Assembly (NCBI GenBank): GCA_950022295.1
Contig: OX465595.1
Location: 222,173,770 to 222,237,769 of the forward strand
Reading direction: 5' to 3'
From: Bromus sterilis
Taxonomy: Eukaryota; Streptophyta; Magnoliopsida; Poales; Poaceae
Length of the DNA stretch: 64,000 nucleotides
Each line of letters starts with the position of its first letter. The stretch's first letter is position 1. Positions 22,746-34,483 of this stretch are shown piece by piece. Position numbers and translations under genes: made by a program. Under the pieces are notes generated by a model. That model searched no databases and was not told where the DNA came from. It was given only the letters and a program-made list of their open reading frames with translations.

Positions 22746-22796
22746 GATATATTGGAATAATCATATATTATTTGCCTCTGGAGCATATATCCAACA

Positions 22797-22891
22797 ACAT
22801 AAACCTCGGTATCTTCACTAAGGGAAACTTGTTGTTGTGCTACATCTCAACCTTCCACTTGGGGTAACCAACGAGGGTCGAGAAGCCATCA
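22797..22891 (+). repeat. 3' LTR of Athila-type element Y, right part
   Basis: Resumes the LTR after the Copia insertion (the first five bases are the ACATA duplication). CTACATCTCAACCTTCCACT and the following GTAACCAACGAGG match the reverse complement of 24330-24370. It ends at CCATCA (22891). No PBS follows, so this is the outer end of the element. Confidence 0.83.
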
Positions 22892-24102
22892 GGGGGAAGG
22901 GCACCAACCCCTCTCCCTTAACAATGTGGGACTAAACCCTTTGCTAGGGGGGAGGTGGCCGGCCAAGGGGGTGGCGCACCCCTCATGGGCCCAAGGCCCA
23001 TGGCCCCCCCCCCTCTCCTTTTTTCCCTTTATTTCCCTAATGGGATCTTTTCATAAATAAGGCCCATTGCACTTTTTAGTTTAAGTAAAATGTTTTTAAT
23101 TATTAATTCATTTAATTAATAAATAATACATATTATTTCATCTCCCGGTGATCCGGAACACCTTCCGGCTCTGTCCGAACATCCTTCGGACCAACACAGA
23201 ACATTTCTGGTATGTCTTCCCTTATTCTCCAGTAACTCCAATACTTCCGAAAAGGTCTCCGATAACATCGATCCCTTAAGTGTGTTACCTATGGTCCGAG
23301 AACACTCCAATCATGACCGAGCTGAGGCTACAGTCAATGATCATCAGCGGGACCTGGATTCCCATAATGACCCCTGTGCGTTCCGGATACAAAACCGATT
23401 GAACCGTCAGGTCATATAGCATTCCCTTTGCCATCGATACTAGATTAGTCCGATATTCGATCAATGACATCCTACGTATGGTTCTATCTCGTTACCGACA
23501 AATTTTATTTCACTCATTCCGTGATATTCATCCCCGTGACCTAGTCACACATTGCGCAACTTTATGGATGTAATCTCACCGAGTGGGCCCTGAGTATCTT
23601 TCCATTACATGGATTGACAAATCCCGCTCTTGAATCAAAACTCCTCAACATATCTCAACGGAATACCCAACATACACCTTTATGGCTCGCATATTTCAGT
23701 CAGGCGGTGTATGTAGGTCAAAGCATCTGAGAAGATAGCAATTATGCATGATCTCACGGTCTAAGGAACGGTCTACTATGTTCTTTAATTAAAACACTGA
23801 ACCTTCATGATTTGATCATGTTGCAATACTTACATTGGGTAATGTTCATCATGTCATTTATCTAATGAGGTGACCTCACAGTCAATTGACTTGATTGTCC
23901 CTGATCGCGAAACCACGATCATCAGTTGACCGTGAACTAGTTATTTAGAAAGAGGCTAACTAGGAACGTTGGTTGTTTCTATACCACACATGTATCATTG
24001 TTTCACTGATATAGTTCTAGCACAGTATGAAACTGGTTATGAACTTGCTTAGATATATGGGAATAATCAAATATTATTTTCCTCTAGAGCATATATCCAA
24101 CA
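22892..24102 (-). repeat. Second Copia LTR, partial
   Basis: Homologous to 14285-15532 (shared CAATGTGGGACT, CTCCCGGTG, CTAGTCACAC, TCTAGAGCATATATCCAACA). It ends CCAACA at 24102, the LTR start on the minus strand. No PPT follows, so it is a 5' or solo LTR. Its other part was displaced to the left by element Y, which inserted between GGGG-rich bases at 22891/22892. It differs from the first Copia LTR by many substitutions. Confidence 0.88.
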
Positions 24103-24314
24103 GTGAAGTCACACAACTTGGTGTTTTCAGGGGAACCCATAGTTACAACACCAAGCAAGAGCAAAGAGACTATTTTTTGTGGGTTTTGGTATAAGACTCT
24201 AAAGAAAAAACTAGAAACTAAACTAACAAGACTAAAAAGAAAAGGTAAAAAAATAGTGTGCAACTCCCCTATCTTGAAGATTGGAGTCCCCGGCAACGGC
24301 GCCAAAAATTTTCT
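24103..24314 (-). mobile_element. Athila-type element Z: start of internal region with PBS
   Basis: Directly downstream (minus strand) of the Z LTR. It carries the PBS at 24287-24304 and about 180 bases of A-rich leader, then is cut by the Copia LTR at 24102. Confidence 0.82.
24287..24304 (-). other. Primer-binding site of element Z, Asp-tRNA type
   Basis: The minus strand reads TGGCGCCGTTGCCGGGGA, the Asp-tRNA type PBS commonly found in Athila-lineage elements. It lies about ten bases from the LTR edge. Confidence 0.88.
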
Positions 24315-25954
24315 TGATGAAACTGAAGTAGTGCTCCTCATTGGTTACCTCAAGTGGAAGGTTGAGATGTAGCCTAGCAGAAAATTTCCCCTAACGTAGA
24401 GGGTAGGCTTTATGTCTCCAGTAGGACTCCAAAGATCAACAAGAAGCTGGTGAAGCGAGCAACACGCCGTCTGAATGATATATCTCCCTTAACCTAGACC
24501 TGCACACAACACAAGTAACTTTGCTCCCAACAAATATAGAGAGCTTGTCAATCTCTCCGGCCTTGTCGTTTACAAAGGATCAAAAGCACGATGGAAATAG
24601 TGATGGTGATTTCAACTAAAAATAAAAAAACAGTAAATATGGAAATATGGACCGGGGTCCAATGATGTTCACTAATGATGTCTCTCTCCTAAAAGACGAT
24701 AAAACAACTAAGTTCGGTGAAAAAATTATAGCTGGGAAATTGACATAATTATAAACGCACCGCAATGCTAATTATGCCACAAGAAAGTTAGAGGCTCAAA
24801 AGTATGGGTAGTACGCCAAGACAAGTAGACCATTTATCCGTCATCATCTAATCACTAATCATCCACCTTGAGATATCTATCCAGAACATGTCGCTGGTAT
24901 TAAGTTGTGAGCCCCACCCAAAGTGTAAACCCAAAGCAACAGACAACTGCATTAACAAACTTTGCGTAAGGTAAACAATCCTTCCAACCGTGGTTATAAG
25001 AACCATTGTTTTCTCCCTGGTGGCAACAACGCATACCCTAGTCTCATGTTTCTGTCACTCAAGCTAGACATCGGGGTGCATGAACCCACAATCAAGCATA
25101 AACGCTCCCTCTTGGAGTTACTATCTACTAATTGGACATCAATAAAAAGCAACGGAGAACATGCATGAATTACTCAAGAACAAAATATAAAAGGAGAACC
25201 AAATATATAACTCCTCAAAATCTGAACATACTCTCATAATCCATCAGATCCCAGCAAACACAATATAGCAACAGAAGGAAAATTACATAGATTCATTGAT
25301 CATGTAGGGAAGCTCACAAGGGCTAAGAATTGAAGCACAAGATTGGAGAGAATACATCACATAGCTACTAGTCATGGCCCCATGGTCCAAGGGGGACTAC
25401 TCACGGCACATCCGGGAAGCGCTCATGGTGGTGGAGAAGCTCCCGGAGGTAAATCCTCCATCCGATAGGGTGTCGGGAAGAGGTCTTTTGGTGCTCCCGA
25501 TCTTGGAAGCATGGCGTCGGCGGTACAGAGGTGAAAATCACGATGCGGGATCTTTTTTCATGTGTTTCTCATCGGGGGTTAATATAGGCCGAAGGGGCAC
25601 TAGGCGGTGGCCCCTCCTCCCAGGAGGCCTCCTGGCGCGGCCAGGAATGGAGTCGCGCCCCCTGGCCGCCTAGGAGGGGTGTGTCCCCCCTCCGGCTCTC
25701 CTTCAGTCTTTAGGATGCTTCCATTGCGCTGATTTTTTATATATTTTTCTTGGAATTTTTTGGGCTCTGTAAATATGGGTAAAAACCCTGCAATTCACAG
25801 ACATCAGCAGACAGAAACTGGCACTGGGTGCACTGAGTTAGTAGGTTAGTCTAAATATGTGTACAAAGGTATGAAACTGTAGCAAAACACATAGCAATGT
25901 CACCCAAATGAGCATGGAACAAGTAGAAATTATAGTTACATTTGGGACGTATCA
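24315..25954 (-). repeat. 5' LTR of Athila-type element Z (1640 bp)
   Basis: On the plus strand it starts TGATGAAAC and ends GGGACGTATCA (25954), the TGATACGTCCC start on the minus strand. It is the reverse complement of the Y LTR in overall sequence. WHAM/Sabrina-like style; the exact family is not assigned. The open frame at 25374-25673 lies in the GC-rich part and is not supported as a gene. Confidence 0.88.
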
Positions 25955-27059
25955 ATGACGCTCTAGTATCATTGCATATCCTGCTACACTGGGAGAGGCA
26001 TATATTTGCATACATCATGATAGTTTTCAGTTTTCTTTATGTTGAGTACTTCTTGTAAAGTGTGAGATCTTCTATACTCTTGTAAAATTAAGAGTGTTTC
26101 CCATAAAGTGAGGAAAATATCCCAAAGAGGACAAAATAAAAGATCCCAAAAGAGGACAAATTAAAAGATCCCAACGAGGACAAATGAGAGATAAATAGAA
26201 AGAGTCAATGAGGCCACAAAAATCCAAAATAATAGAAAAAATAGAGAGAAAAGAAATAAAAAGAGAGAAGGGCAAACACTACTATTCCTTTTGAAAGATC
26301 CACACTCGTATCATTCATGCATAACTATGTGGGGATCCTTACACTATAGAACTTGGCTTGCATATTTCAAGGATGAGCCTCCTCAAATGAGCTCTAGGTC
26401 TTCGTAAGCAAGCAAGTTGGATGCACCCCCACTAGTTCCATTGGATAGCATTACGTAGCTCATATGTGCATCCGTTGCATGGCAATCCCTACTCCTCATA
26501 TCATATCTATCCTTTGTCTTTCTCTCGTCTATGATTGTCCTCATTGATGTGAGCCTTTCACACCCTTTTTTGTCCTCCTTCCCCATCATTATTCTCTTTG
26601 CCATCATAAGTGCCAACATATCTTGTTTGTGCTCATTCATTGCATGAGTGCTCAAAGTCGAAAGGGAGAGGATCACTTTGACTTGTGCCTGACTAGTGGT
26701 CTGGGGACGAGTCAAAAGAAGATTTCTAAGGAGACCAAGAGTGAAGTTTTAGTAGATTGAGTTATCATTTAAACTATATAGTATTTTTATGCTCTAAACA
26801 CATCTCCCACTTCTTGCACGCACACACACCATTTGGAGACATTCGAGTCACGGACAGCGAGAGATCTTGCACCTTTATGTTCTTATGATGCTAGTTCAAT
26901 ACTAGATATAGACTCTTTCTTGTTACTGTCTTGAATTCAATTGCATATATTACTTGCTTTACTATAAAGTTCATATGTGTTGATAGCATGTCACCACAGA
27001 AATTATCTGTGTTATCATTTATCTGCTCGAGGACGAGCAGGAATTAAGCTTGGGGATGT
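25955..27059 (+). mobile_element. Athila-type element X: 3' internal region and PPT
   Basis: Non-coding 3' region of a plus-strand element. The last 400 bases match 11798-12199 of element Y. It ends in AATTAAGCTTGGGGATGT before the LTR at 27060. Element Z inserted at its left edge. No env-like frame is visible. Confidence 0.8.
26111..26190 (+). repeat. Short tandem repeat in element X
   Basis: Three imperfect units of about 23-25 bases built on AAAAGATCCCAA and GAGGACAAA. Confidence 0.8.
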
Positions 27060-27706
27060 TGATACGTCCCAAACATATCTATAATTTTTTCTTGTTCCAT
27101 GCTTATATGGGTGATATTGCTGTGTTTTAATATACTTTCATACCTTTTTCAACATATTTGGACTAACCTACTAACTCAGTGCACCCAGTTCCAGTTTCTG
27201 TCTGCTGATGTCTGTGTATTGTAGGTTTATACCCATATTTACAGTGCTCGGAAAATTCTATAAAAAATATTAAAAAAAATCAGCATTCCAGAAGACTCCA
27301 GATGCCCTAAGGAGAGCCGGAGGGGGGCCACCCTCCTCCGGGGCAGCCAGGTGGCGCAGCCCCACCCTAGTCCGCGCCAGGAGGCCGCCCCGTGGGGTGC
27401 GGCCTCCCCTCGAGCCCCACTTTGGCCTATATTTAGCCCCCATTCCTTAAACCCTCGGGAGGCATTCCGTATCGTGAAATTCACCATTGTTCCTCCGCCG
27501 TCGTGATCCCGAGATCGGGATCGCCAGAAGACATTATCCCGGCACCCTGCCGGAGGGAGGATCGATATCCGGGAGCTTCTCCACCACCATGAGCGCTTCC
27601 TGAATGTGCCGTGAGTAGTCCATCTTGGACCATGGGTCCATGACCAGTAGCTATGAGATGTCTTCTCTCCAATCTTGTGCTTCAATTTTTAGCCCTTGTG
27701 AGCCGC
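27060..27706 (+). repeat. 3' LTR of Athila-type element X, truncated
   Basis: Starts TGATACGTCCCAAACA and matches the first part of the Y LTR (12200-12850). It is cut at 27706 after CTTGTGAGC by the LTR remnant that begins at 27707. The remaining LTR is not seen in the window. Confidence 0.83.
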
Positions 27707-29156
27707 TGTCAGGACCCGGAATATGCGTATGTAATTCCAGTCGCGATGCAATCACATGGAGAGCCGAGAGCCGTACCCACTTGTCTAAGCAGACAAGGCC
27801 AAGCACAGAACACTCTCGGAAAGCATCGAACGTGAGGGGCATCCCATCCAGGCCGGATGATCAACTGAGATGGGTCCTCATCGTCTGCTCACAAGTCTAA
27901 ATTCTTATGGGTGGTGAATCCCATACTGATAGACAAGTCGCCTCAACCATTTTATCGATTGAATCCTAACTCTTACATAGACTTACTCCAGCCCGATCAC
28001 TTAGTCGGGGTCTAGGGCGGGCTCGATCATGCAACAAAGTGTGCACGTGACAGAGTCACGAGCAGTCGCATCACGATGCCCCAAGCTGCGCACATCTAAG
28101 GGCCACTTGGTGTGTAAAAGACCGCCAGCCATATCACAACTAAGGTCTCGAAAACCCATACTAAGACGTGCATGTTATAAACATACACGCAGCACACATG
28201 CCTAGTATAAACAATAATTATCATCACATAACTCTACAAAGTGTATCTTTATTGACTTACACATAGAGTATACAAAGATCACATTTCTGTGATCAACATT
28301 ACATCATACAACGGAAGAAAATTAGGTCTGAGTACAGACAAGTTTAACAAATGGCTTAGAGAAGCCTTGTTCAACATACATGCCCTTCCACGAGGGACCA
28401 GACTGCTGTTTGGAACTATACTAGCTTAGTCAACGTCGAGCTTCAGGAAGGTGACTACATCGGGGTCTGGGTTTCCATCTAAAACATAGAATAAGCAAAC
28501 GTGGGTACAAAGTTGTACTCAACAAGTCTTACATCAGAACTATACTACTCATGCTCAAGTTTCAAGGTAAAGGGAGGTGGGGTTTCAACATGCAGAAGTG
28601 CCAGCTTTGACTTGGCTAGTCATGTACTACGAATACCAGACATGAGGTAAGAAGCGTAAATGAGTCCACTACCAAGTCTCCAACCAATACACCACAATGG
28701 ATACTTCCTCGACTTCCCCCCGAGAAAGCACGCCATAGAACTCACACTTATCTTGCGATTTTTATAGTATCCATTAAAGTTGTCTAATAATCAAGCACAA
28801 ATTTCCAAGTAGTCCCTTACCGCGGACGCGGCTATTCGAATAGTTTTTTTAACCCTGCAGGGGTGTACTGCTACAGACATGAAACCATCAGTTACCGCCG
28901 GGATCTCGTCACTCTTCAAGCGGGTGTCGGTGAGGATAAGTTCCACAACTTTTACCTCACAAACAATCCTAATCCAGGAATCAACCATCTGAGTTGCTCA
29001 CCGCTCAAGAGTCCGTCCGGGTCAACGATACGGACTCAGACGAGGCAGGCGACCGAGACGCCACCTTAGCAGATGGTTTTACTGTCTCATAGGTCCACCC
29101 ACATATCTAAATGATGCAAACTATCATCCATTCTTTTTGTATGCATATGCCAAATG
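27707..29156 (-). repeat. Gypsy LTR remnant
   Basis: Starts TGTCAGGACCCGG at 27707 (the LTR's 3' end on the minus strand). Around 28820-28870 it carries CGCGGACGCGGCT and CCCTGCAGGGGTGTAC, the same segment type found in the chromovirus LTR (7375-7430) and in the LTRs of the 14 kb array. No opposite end with TG/CA and no PBS or PPT is visible. The last 100 bases before the Athila break at 29157 are of unclear origin. No gene seen. Confidence 0.55.
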
Positions 29157-29851
29157 GAAGCAATACTTTCAATAATTTTATCATCACTAGGTAATTCAGT
29201 ATCACGAGGCTGCTTAGAGATCTTAGAAAAATTAAATTCATATGGCTCACCATTGAATTCAACAGAAACTTTACCTTTCTTGCAATCTATAATAGCTCCA
29301 CAAGTTCTAAGAAAAGGTCTACCAAAAATAATAGGACAAAAACTATCTTGTACCGAACCAAGTACAAGAAAGTCGGTAGGATACTTTACCTTTCCACATA
29401 GGACTTCAACATCTCTCACAATCCCAATAGGAGAGATAGTAGCTTTGTTTGCAAGATGAATAGTAACATCAATCTCTTCGAGTTCACAGGGTGAAATCTC
29501 ACCCATGATCTCTTGATAAAGCGAATAAGGAATCGCGCTAGCACTTGATCCCAGATCGCATAGCCCGTAATAATTGTGATCTCCTATTTTAATAGATACA
29601 ACTAGTGTACCTGAAATTGGGCTTTTATTCTTGGCTATGACAATGTTAGTTGAAACAGCACAAAAATTTATAATAGAATCTGAAACATCATTAGTAACTA
29701 AATCTTTAACCATAGCAACTTGAGGATCGACTCTGATCTGGTCCTCAGGTTCGCCTGTTCTCCTTTCACTTTTATTTACGATGCCTGTCACAAAAGAGTG
29801 CTCCCTTATCCTTGAAGGAAAAGGGGGCTGTTCATATATAACTGCAGGCAA
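29157..29851 (-). pseudogene. Athila protease region, second internal domain, truncated
   Basis: In the same frame as the gag upstream, after one stop. Shows REHSFVTGIVNKSERR and then the aspartic protease domain with YYGLCDLGSSAS as active-site region, YSLYQEIMGEISPCELEE, and PIIFGRPFLRTCGAIIDC. Protease would cut the Gag-Pol polyprotein. Unlike the copy at 53412-54190, this region has no frameshift. Left of 29157 the sequence no longer matches the element (residues after IESIAS belong to the flanking DNA). Confidence 0.86.
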
Positions 29852-29905
29852 AATAGGATCAGCAACGTGAATATCAATAGGTACTTCTTTGAAAGGCTTA
29901 TGGTA

Positions 29906-30709
29906 CTAATCCTTCTTCATCTTAGAAGAATCAACATGAGAGGCAAAGTTCTTACAAAAATCAATCATTAGATGGGAATCCAGACCAATCTTAGAGCAAA
30001 AGGTATTAAAATAATCAGTTTTCACATAGCTCTCAATATAATCATGCTCATAATTTATAGTAGGTTCAATACCTTTATCGATTTCCCAATCTTCAGTATT
30101 CTTCTGGATCCTTTCGATGAGATCCCATCTTTCTTCAACGCTCTTTGTCTGAAATACCACGCTAGAGGAGGCATCCAGCATTTCCTTATCCTGACGAGAA
30201 AGCATGGCATTAAAATTTGTAAGTATAATATCTTTGGGGAGCTTATGGATAGGACATTTGAACATTAGGGATTTAAGTCTCCCCCAAGCTTGAGCGATGC
30301 TCTCTCCGTCGCGAGACCTAAAGTTATAGATGTAATTCCTGTCTCGATGAACTTCATGAAGAGGGTAAAACTTTGTATAAAAGAGAGACATAAGCTCTTC
30401 CCAATTAAGAGAATGTGAGTTATCGAGGAGCTTATACCAATCTGAAGCTTTGTCTGTAAGCAATATGGAGAATAATTTCTTCATAACGAACTCCAGTGAC
30501 ACACCTGCAAGCTTGAATAATGAACATAGTTGTGATAAATATAGCAACTGTTCACCTAGATGTCTGTCTCCTGCATAGCGATTAGTTAAGACATAATTGA
30601 TAATACCAGATGGTATCTTATAAGGCACAATTTCAGTAGGGGTAGGAGTGACTACCTTAGTTGTGGGGCGGTTCCCCAAGAACAACGATCCAAGAGTAGC
30701 GGTGTCCAT
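29906..30709 (-). pseudogene. gag: Athila Gag, second internal domain (267 residues)
   Basis: An open frame is chosen to start at MDTATLGSLFLG (30709), since the upstream leader codons are hydrophobic filler. It shows the Athila/retrotransposon gag pattern: DRHLGEQLLYLSQLCSLF, LTDKASDWYKLL, WEELMSLFYTKFYP, FRSRDGESIAQAWGRLKSL and CPIHKLPKDIIL. No zinc knuckle is seen. It ends at a TAG after KMKKD, and the same frame continues into the protease region. In the first internal domain about 820 bases of this gag are missing. The gene is open but lies in a truncated element. Confidence 0.85.
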
Positions 30710-30790
30710 AAGGACAAAAACAGCAACAGCAAAACTAAAACAGAAATATAAAAACTTCCTTACCAGCTTCACTTACTAATAGCGCTACGC

Positions 30791-30808
30791 TCCCCAACAA
30801 CGGCGCCA
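30791..30808 (-). other. Primer-binding site next to the shared Athila LTR
   Basis: The minus strand reads TGGCGCCGTTGTTGGGGA, one base off the Asp-tRNA complement. It lies downstream of the 30821-32345 LTR, which also has a PPT on its other side. Confidence 0.88.
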
Positions 30809-30820
30809 GAAAACGTTACT

Positions 30821-32345
30821 TGATGACCCACAACGTAAGGGATCGATTGCAGCGTTTTCGATAAGTAAGAGTGTCGAACCCAACGAGGAGCTGAAGGTAA
30901 TAGCAAGTGACTTTGGTAAGGAGATAACTGCAAGCACTGAAAGATAATTTTTTAGGGGTTTTCTTGGTATAAGAAACAGGATAGTAAAATCGAGCAAAGT
31001 AAAAGATACTGGAGAGTAACAAGTGTCCCAATCCTTTCTGAGCGAAGGAGAGGCCTAGCGACTGAACTTATAAAGGCTAAAGTGTTCTTGAGGACACACG
31101 GGAGAGGTAGTCATGTTCTTTCGCCATACTCCGTATCGGTACTATGTGTTGTGTTGATAAGTGTTGAGTGGGTGGATCCATTGTACTATGCTAGTACACC
31201 CTCTATACTAAGATAGGTGTACTCTTATGATTACACACCTTGCAAGCATCCGCAAATACAAGATAGTAATAAAGGCAAAAGCCTAACCATAGCAATACGA
31301 TCGGTGATCCATTGTTCCCTTGTGAAAAAGCGTGCAAACTGGGGTTTAGGTTTCTGTCACTCCGGCAACCCACCGTAAGAATTCTTTGTACACAATGCAC
31401 CCCCTAGGTCCTTGATAAGGCGAACTGTTGAGTGTTCGACTCACACAACACCACTAGGAAAATAGCAACACAACTTAAATATCAACCAACACATATTACT
31501 TCAACATCATATGACTACTAACAACTAGACTTCTCCCACGTCCTCAAGAACTAAAGTAACTACTCACAAGACATAAAAGAGATCATGATCAGTGGAGATA
31601 AATAGATGATAAAAAATTTGAACACAATAATATTTCTCCAACAAAACTCAATAGCATTCACCACAAAGTAGTAATCAACACTGATAGAGTAGAGAGGATA
31701 GATAGTACGGATTACAACACGAGTTGCCATTGTGAGAAGAGATTGGATGGAGGTGGAGATGGTGCTGATGATGGGGATGATGTTGATGATGATCTCGATG
31801 ATGCCCGTGATGATGGTGATGACGATGGCGATGATCTCCCCTTCCGAGAGGTGGTCTCCCCGGCGGAATCTGCCCGCCAGAGATGGCTTTTCTTCTCTGT
31901 AGGTTTCCGCCACGGAGCGGCGGCGGAACTCCGGAACCTCTCCCCTTTTTAGGGTTTTTGGATGACGAAGAGTATATAGGCCAGAGGGGGGAGCCGGGAG
32001 TGGCCCCGGGGGTCCAGGCGCCCTCCCGGCGCGGCCAGGGGTGGGGCCTCACCAGGTGGCCGCCTGGGCACCGTGTGGCCCCCCTCTGGTCGCTCTTTTG
32101 CGTGTCTTCGTGATCCTTCTGGAAAACAGCCTCCGTCGAATTTCAAGTAATTTGCAGTTGTTCTTCTTCAGCAACTCAGCGTCCACTTTTTACCGCTGAA
32201 TCCTGCGTCTGCTGCTTCGGCACCGGAAAGTTGCAAACTGTGTAAAATAAGCCAAAACAACATAAGAATAGCATCATATCATGAAATATATCAATGAATA
32301 TGAAAGAATTACTATATAAAATAGTGATGCATTTTGGACGTATCA
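30821..32345 (-). repeat. Shared middle LTR of the Athila tandem (1525 bp)
   Basis: On the plus strand it starts TGATGACCCACAA and ends GGACGTATCA. It matches 54418-55935 throughout. A PPT abuts the right end and a PBS lies near the left end. The GC-rich region (31840-32090) carries open frames that are not supported as genes. Confidence 0.9.
31745..31838. repeat. GAT/GATG-rich simple repeat in the Athila LTR
   Basis: Imperfect GAT triplets, including GATGGTGCTGATGATGGGG and similar. The same block is at 55337-55425 in the other LTR. Confidence 0.85.
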
Positions 32346-32362
32346 ACTTCCCCAAGCTTAGA
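32346..32362 (-). other. Polypurine tract of the Athila element
   Basis: The minus strand reads TCTAAGCTTGGGGAAGT immediately before the TGATACGTCC start of the LTR. Confidence 0.88.
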
Positions 32363-33976
32363 CCTCGCTTGTTCCCAAGCGAATACTGAGCTCGGTAAAC
32401 CTGTCCACAAGTTTAGAGAGTGAAGTGTCGATAAATAAAATACGGACAAGAATCATCAAGGTTCCTTCATCAAACTCAAGCATCCTCAACAACAACCTCA
32501 ACTCATAAGGCCCTTATGAGAAAGTAATAACAATTATAATCAAAAGTAGGGCTGAGGAAACTCATCAAATTATGGCAAACATATCCTTGGTCAAAGGACA
32601 ACTAATAACTTTCACTCTTGCTCTTTTTAATGAAACAATTTGAAGCTTTTGAAAGAACATGTTAATAGTCATGAAGTGCAAATGCTAACACAAAGGAAGA
32701 TGCTCGCTAGGAAAAAGCTTTTGCAAACAACTTACTTATCAAAAGATAATGTCAACAAGGATATGGCATGGAAAAACTTAATGCAACTTTATATGGATGA
32801 ATCCTCATCAACATCAAATGCCTGTTCTCTTAGGGAAAAGAAGGAAGTAGGACAACTGACTCAACATGAAGGTGGATGAAAGGCCTTGTTAAGGGCAAGC
32901 AGGGAAAACTCATGTGCTATCCTTAAATCAAACAGAATAAAAATAGATTTTGAAGCGGTGCATAGTTTGTCAATGAATGCTAATAGATAGCTCAATTACT
33001 TCTCAAGATGGACAAGTTTCGAGGAACGGCTCCCAAGTGGGGACGATCACATCCCCTTAATCTCCTTTTTTTATCACTGCCAAAGTTTCTGATTTCTCAT
33101 AGACCAAGCGTGAAGGAGGGTTTGTTTGTTGTATTATCTTTCGAGCTGGGCGCACCCATGCCAGTTCCTCCTCGTATTATGGGTTTGCAGATTAGACATG
33201 CAATCCCGGGGTAAAACTTGTCCAACTTAAGAAGATCATGAATTACCTACTACTTCCTCATTAGCTAAACAAGAGGCACAAAACAGAAGATTTTGAACAT
33301 TTAAGGATAACACATAAATTCTATACTTATAGGAGTGGTAGGGGAATACCACGAATAGGAAGGTATGGTGGACTCATATGGAAGGTAATGGTTTCAGGGT
33401 ATGGATGCACAAGCAGAAATCTACTTGGCAAAGAGTTTGGCTAGCAAAGGCTTTGAGAGAACAGACAATTGATGCTAATTTAGATGCAAAACATATAAGG
33501 CATAAACATTAATGTAAGCATAACACATCAAGTTGTCTTCCTTATCAACATAACACTTCAAGCATAATAACATAAAGGTTTTGGCTATGTCGCTACTTGA
33601 GAAAAGAAGCATGTCGTCAAGACCAAAGCTATGTTTGCCAAAATTAAATAAAGTTTTCAAAGCCATACCTGATATAAGGTCAATACTCCCCATAAGAATC
33701 GTCATATAAGGCCGATTGCGTGAAGAGAATACCGAGTGCAGCGAAGGAACCAATAGACTTCTCATTAATATTCCATTATAGACGACCCCACACTCACGGA
33801 TACAATCTCTCCACAGACGGAGTGATAGACCTCAAAGCAAACACCTATTTCATATAATAAACTCCCTAGACATGATACGACTCTACTTGACTCTAAAAGA
33901 CTAAGATAAAGATAAAGATACCCGACACTCCCCCAAGCTTGGAACAAGCTGAGGGAATGCCATTACCCGAGGAGAT
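32363..33976 (-). other. Athila 3' region, non-coding
   Basis: No supported gene. A second PPT-like CCAAGCTTGGGGGAGTG lies (minus strand) at about 33925-33945, just after the stop of the coiled-coil ORF. Such internal AAGCTTGGGGGA tracts are frequent after pol in Athila-type elements. Confidence 0.65.
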
Positions 33977-34483
33977 TTACTCCTCATTCTTGTTCTTCTC
34001 AATCAGGTACTCCTTGGCGAAGCGCTTCCATGGTAGCTCCTCTCCAGTCTCGAAGGACATTCCCGTCTCCAGGATCCTGCACTCAGCACCTAAACCCATG
34101 CGCAGAAACTTTAGTTCATACTCACAGTTCTGGTTGTGCAGATCATAGATTTGTGCTTGGAGCTGATAAACTTTTTCTTCTAGTGTGGACAAACTTGACC
34201 ACATCTCCTTCATCTCTTTCCTATGGGAAGCCTCGATCTCGTTCCTGCTGTCGAAGTTGGCTTCAACACCACACTCCACCATCTTCTTGAACTTGAAGAC
34301 CTCATGTTCCATCTCCTTCAGCCGCTCCTCGGTGCTCCCCTCCATGACTGGTCCCTTCAGATCTTCCTTGTGGAGAACACCGTCCTCCACACGAAGGACC
34401 TAGGGGTGCTTGTTCACCTCAGCGAGGTAAGGGTTGATGACGTTGACGACGAACTTGTCCTTGGGGGAACTTGGGGAAGCCAT
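33977..34483 (-). pseudogene. Post-pol coiled-coil ORF of the Athila element
   Basis: It lies between pol and PPT, the place where an env-like gene sits in some Athila elements. The frame starts MASPSSPKDKFV at 34483 and has one in-frame TAG at 34400-34402. It then runs to 33977, about 168 codons in total. The second half is rich in Glu, Lys and Leu with heptad-like spacing (ERLKEMEHEVFKFKKMVE, LEEKVYQLQAQIYDLHNQ), so probably a coiled coil. No signal peptide or membrane segment is visible, which argues against an envelope protein. Function unknown. Confidence 0.6.

Larger units (their letters stand above)
13762..22796 (-). mobile_element. Complete Copia LTR retrotransposon with gag but no visible pol
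   Basis: Flanked by a perfect 5-base target duplication ACATA (13757-13761 and 22797-22801). Minus-strand order: 5' LTR (20336-22796, holding a Cassandra TRIM), initiator-Met PBS, leader, gag, about 3 kb without coding sequence, PPT, 3' LTR (13762-15532). The LTR ends are TGTTGG...CCAACA. LTR lengths agree (1771 bp, and 1768 bp after removing the TRIM and its duplication). BARE/Angela-like LTR style. I see no protease, integrase or RT motif, so it probably depends on an autonomous relative. Confidence 0.93.
20336..22796 (-). repeat. 5' LTR of the Copia element, split by a Cassandra TRIM
   Basis: It matches 13762-15532 from TGTTGGGG to CCAACA, but the plus-strand sequence is interrupted at 22058-22745 by the TRIM and one copy of its GATAT duplication. 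The interruption lies 50 bases from the LTR's start on the minus strand, so in the distal U3. Confidence 0.94.
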
